From contig JASBNA010000001.1 in assembly GCA_038087015.1 (NCBI GenBank), forward strand, positions 310,001 to 374,000: DNA of 64,000 nt. Reading direction: 5' to 3'. Shown here one piece after another: positions 61,220 to 64,000 of this stretch. The stretch comes from Cerrena zonata (taxonomy: Eukaryota > Basidiomycota > Agaricomycetes > Polyporales > Cerrenaceae). The notes under the pieces were generated by a model. The model was not told the origin of the DNA and did no database searches. It was given only the letters and a program-made list of their open reading frames with translations. A program made the position numbers and the translations under genes. Numbering within the stretch: position 1 is the first letter of the stretch; each line of letters starts with the position of its first letter.

Positions 61220-61784
61220 TGGTGCTTACTACGACCCCGGCTAAGTCAGTTACCCTTCATGATTGCGAAAATAGCGATTGACTTTCTGTTATCACATAGA
61301 CTGCTTCCTAGTCATTGGGCTCTCCGTACCGTTTTCTCTAAGTCTGGTAGACACAAATCTCATATATTATGCATATCGAGCAAGGGAGCCTTAGTCACCC
61401 GCAGATGATCTACTTAGCGTACGGAACATATGTACGAGTATTTCCCTTTGATCCATTGCTTCCACTAGGAAGCTCTATGGCATTAGCGTACATGTAAAGA
61501 CCCAATAAAAACTATCTTCGAGTTCAATCCTGTTGACTCAGAGTAGTATTAATCCCGTCACTATTCAGATCGGCTCCGGGCCGGCCGGCCGAAGTTCGAC
61601 GTGTCTCCAATTGGAAGCTTGAAGTCTGGAGCATCAGAACTTGCCAACTTCAAAGTTTGAAAGTTCGTGTCACCCTTAATATCACCGACTAAGTCATATA
61701 TATCAGACTCACTCCGATTAGATTCGTTTTCTGTCTACTGCCAATCCACTATCTTGTCGCCTTATATGATGATACGATGTCAGA
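61220..61784. other. Intergenic between the F-box copies
   Basis: About 565 nt. It contains a short GGCCGGCCGGCC palindrome near 61578-61590 and a TATATAT near 61695-61703, about 85 nt upstream of the next ATG. No gene seen. Confidence 0.4.
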
Positions 61785-63722
61785 ATGAGCAGTAAGTTTT
61801 CTTTCTTGAATTCTGCATGCATGAAATACCGAAAAGGCTTCAGAGCGGTCGCAGAAGAACGGATGAAACTGCTGGTCCATATCGATGAACTTCAAAAAGA
61901 ACTCGATGGTATCATTGCCAAGGAACCTGCCCGTTCACGAGCTGTACGAAACAAGACAAGAACTATTCAACAAGAACTTGTTCCGCTCAAAAGGAACTAC
62001 AACACGCTGGCACCCATTTCACGTCTCCCCGTGGAGCTATTCTCAATAATCTTGATGTTGTGCAGACGGTTGAAATCAGGACCTTACGCTCGGACAACTC
62101 AAACGGATATTGGCCGCATCGCAGTAATAAATGTCTCTCATACTTGCCATATGTGGCGGACTCTCGCCCTCTCTTACCCACAGGTGTGGGCCGACATGGT
62201 CGATTTCCGTGGTCCCTCATACTTCATGGCGTGTATAAAACGTTCTCAAAAGGTGCCCATCGCTGTCAGGTTTAATACACGACCTGCATTATACTATCCG
62301 CTCTTTCCAGTATCTGCTGTTAAACAAGGTTTACGGGCCATCCGGAGGGAATTCTGCAGAATTTCTAAGCTTAGCATCTCGTGCCAACCGGATCTAGCTC
62401 ATCAGGTTTTTCATTTGGACCAGCAACCGAAACACAAACTTCCTCTACTGACCAACTTGGAGATAAATCTTCGGTCTCTGAACCGAACTTGGCCCCCCAA
62501 ATTCCCCTTCACACAATGGCTGCTAGCGCACGATATTCCACATCTCAAATACTTGACTGTAGACGACTCGAGCTTCCGATGGTGGCAGTGTCGGAATTTT
62601 GCTCCAGGGCTAACACACTTGAGCATCAATATGTTTGGAGGGATCGGCACACACCAACACTGTACCTGGGGCGAGGTTTTGGAGTGCATCGGACAGCTCC
62701 ACGCGCTGGAGGTCCTTGAGCTGCATGGGGCGCTCCCCCGGGTGACCACAGAGGAGCAAGACATACCAGGATCGAAAATGATCGCATTGCCTCATTTAGA
62801 ACTCCTGAGCATAACCGCCTCCATCAGCAGCGCCGTTTACCTCTCATGCCATCTTCACCTGCCGTCCACGACTGCCATACATATATCGGGAACCATAGAC
62901 AACGAGGGGGAGGAATCCGAAGAAGTTTGTTCGGGTTTGGTTCCCTTCATAAGGGGCGAAACTGCGTTACAATCAAACAGCCCTATGGTATCATTCGGCA
63001 TCACACAGGATCGCATGGGATTAGGATTTGCCAACATCTCCTTCTTCTGTAGCAGAGAATATTCCCCTTTTCTCTATAGTCTCATAACACACGACTGGCA
63101 CCTCAAACTCGAGTTCTGGTCGATGGATCAAGACCTTTTACCGATCTCGGATGTCTTTGACAGTATCCACGATTCTCTCAATTCTATTCAGGTTTTGTGG
63201 TTGGAAGAAATTGACTTCCTGGACATGGAATCCTTCCTGGCTATGTTCGGGGCTGCAAGTGGCCTTAACTGTCTGGGATTGTCCAACACAAATGCATTGA
63301 TGCTTCCAGAGCTTCTCTTATCGACACCCGAAGGGGACTCGGATGAAGAGGATGCGGCAGGCCCCGAAACAAAACGAAAATTCATCTTTCCTGAACTGAA
63401 TGACCTCACTATTTCGGATTTTATATTCAAAGGATCGAGGTTAGGCGGTCTCGAAGAAGACACGTTCTTTGAAGAATTGGTGGAAATGATCAAGACGCGC
63501 AAGGAACACGGAATCGGTCCCTACACGATTTACTTCCAAGAATGCCCCAACTTCTCTGAGAAGGATAACGTTGTGAGGGAGCGACTTGCGTCTCTGGTGT
63601 CCATCCTCGATACCTCCAATCCAAGGCCTCCGGGGTCGGATATGGATATGGCAGATGAAATGGGGACCTATGATGAGGAAGACTTCTTAACGAATCACTA
63701 TCCGGGTGCCTTTGATATCTAG
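61785..63722 (+). CDS. F-box protein, tandem copy 2
   Basis: Paralogue of the preceding gene, 645 residues in one frame, start MSSKFSFLNSACMKYRKGFR, stop TAG at 63720-63722. The N-terminus has a coiled-coil helix (HIDELQKELDGIIAKEPARS) before the F-box-like motif LAPISRLPVELFSIILMLC. The following landmarks match copy 1 one for one: HTCHMWRTLALSYPQVWADM, FTQWLLAHDIPHLKYLTVDD, WWQCRNFAPGLTHLSINMF, LLSTPEGDSDEE, GSRLGGLEEDTFF and a final ERLASLVSILDTS. They are thus clear tandem duplicates whose flanks have diverged. GTAAGTT within the first codons could be an intron donor, so an alternative, spliced 5' end is possible. Confidence 0.85.
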   Translation: MSSKFSFLNSACMKYRKGFRAVAEERMKLLVHIDELQKELDGIIAKEPARSRAVRNKTRTIQQELVPLKRNYNTLAPISRLPVELFSIILMLCRRLKSGPYARTTQTDIGRIAVINVSHTCHMWRTLALSYPQVWADMVDFRGPSYFMACIKRSQKVPIAVRFNTRPALYYPLFPVSAVKQGLRAIRREFCRISKLSISCQPDLAHQVFHLDQQPKHKLPLLTNLEINLRSLNRTWPPKFPFTQWLLAHDIPHLKYLTVDDSSFRWWQCRNFAPGLTHLSINMFGGIGTHQHCTWGEVLECIGQLHALEVLELHGALPRVTTEEQDIPGSKMIALPHLELLSITASISSAVYLSCHLHLPSTTAIHISGTIDNEGEESEEVCSGLVPFIRGETALQSNSPMVSFGITQDRMGLGFANISFFCSREYSPFLYSLITHDWHLKLEFWSMDQDLLPISDVFDSIHDSLNSIQVLWLEEIDFLDMESFLAMFGAASGLNCLGLSNTNALMLPELLLSTPEGDSDEEDAAGPETKRKFIFPELNDLTISDFIFKGSRLGGLEEDTFFEELVEMIKTRKEHGIGPYTIYFQECPNFSEKDNVVRERLASLVSILDTSNPRPPGSDMDMADEMGTYDEEDFLTNHYPGAFDI

Positions 63723-64000
63723 CCTCTAAGTCAGTCGACATTTTATTTATCCTCAAACCAACCCAGTTAATCTTCTGACTTTCAAACGTAGACACATTTG
63801 TTCCATCTTTCGCAACCCCGTAACACAAAATCATACTCCAAACTCATTTCCATCTAACCTAAATATGTTGGTTTTCTAATGCTCGGTCTCTTGGAAAGAA
63901 TCGCATTTTTGCAATACCAAGAATTCAAGCTTTCGAAGGTTTAAATATTTTAAGTCCATATCAATAGGGCTAATATCGCTCTAAGGAAGACTTTCGTACA
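63723..64000. other. 3' region to the window edge
   Basis: About 280 nt after the last F-box stop. No gene seen. Confidence 0.4.

Overview
This window is nuclear DNA of a filamentous fungus, most likely a mushroom-forming basidiomycete (Agaricomycetes). Nearly every gene is split by short GT...AG introns, mostly 45-75 nt. Gene families point the same way: a fungal fucose-lectin-type beta-propeller, a spherulin-4-like protein, a GH9 cellulase with a C-terminal membrane anchor, tandem F-box proteins, CCCH proteins and Ytp1-like membrane proteins. Coordinates were derived by reading all frames and joining exons at splice sites by hand; 5' ends are the least certain part. I saw no tRNA, rRNA, CRISPR or bacterial-type operon.

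Layout. 0-11.6 kb: tail of a single-pass membrane protein; a 16-exon chimeric lectin (propeller + jacalin + coiled coil); a Gfo/Idh/MocA oxidoreductase; an alpha/beta hydrolase; the replication licensing factor Cdt1 (minus); an F-box remnant. 11.7-23.2 kb: a sugar porter (minus); two tandem CCCH zinc-finger paralogues; Rho-GDI; the ubiquinone prenyltransferase Coq2, followed by a small TA-flanked inverted-repeat element (candidate MITE). 24-37.5 kb: a Ytp1-like membrane protein (minus); a 3.5 kb stretch with no recognisable gene; a Dal5/Liz1-type MFS symporter; a single-pass polyQ membrane protein, PKA regulatory subunit and uracil phosphoribosyltransferase (all minus). 38.4-44 kb: two tandem P-loop ATPase paralogues resembling the HerA/FtsK superfamily, then a spherulin-4-like protein. 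44.8-59.1 kb: a ubiquitin-like-domain membrane protein, a Pro/Gly/Tyr-rich protein, a second Gfo/Idh/MocA enzyme, membrane-anchored GH9, a small acidic membrane protein and sulfite reductase flavoprotein Met10. 59.4-63.7 kb: two tandem F-box paralogues.

The genes do not form one pathway. Housekeeping genes (cdt1, coq2, rdi1, PKA-R, FUR1, MET10) are mixed with lineage-specific tandem pairs (CCCH, P-loop ATPase, F-box). The most novel content is the three-module lectin and the pair of HerA-like ATPases. Several conserved genes carry small frame breaks (cdt1 twice, coq2, PKA-R, MET10, the second ATPase twice). Because most of these genes should be essential, base-calling indels are the simplest explanation. 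The window also shows very short introns (27, 36 and 37 nt candidates) and a 16-nt micro-exon.
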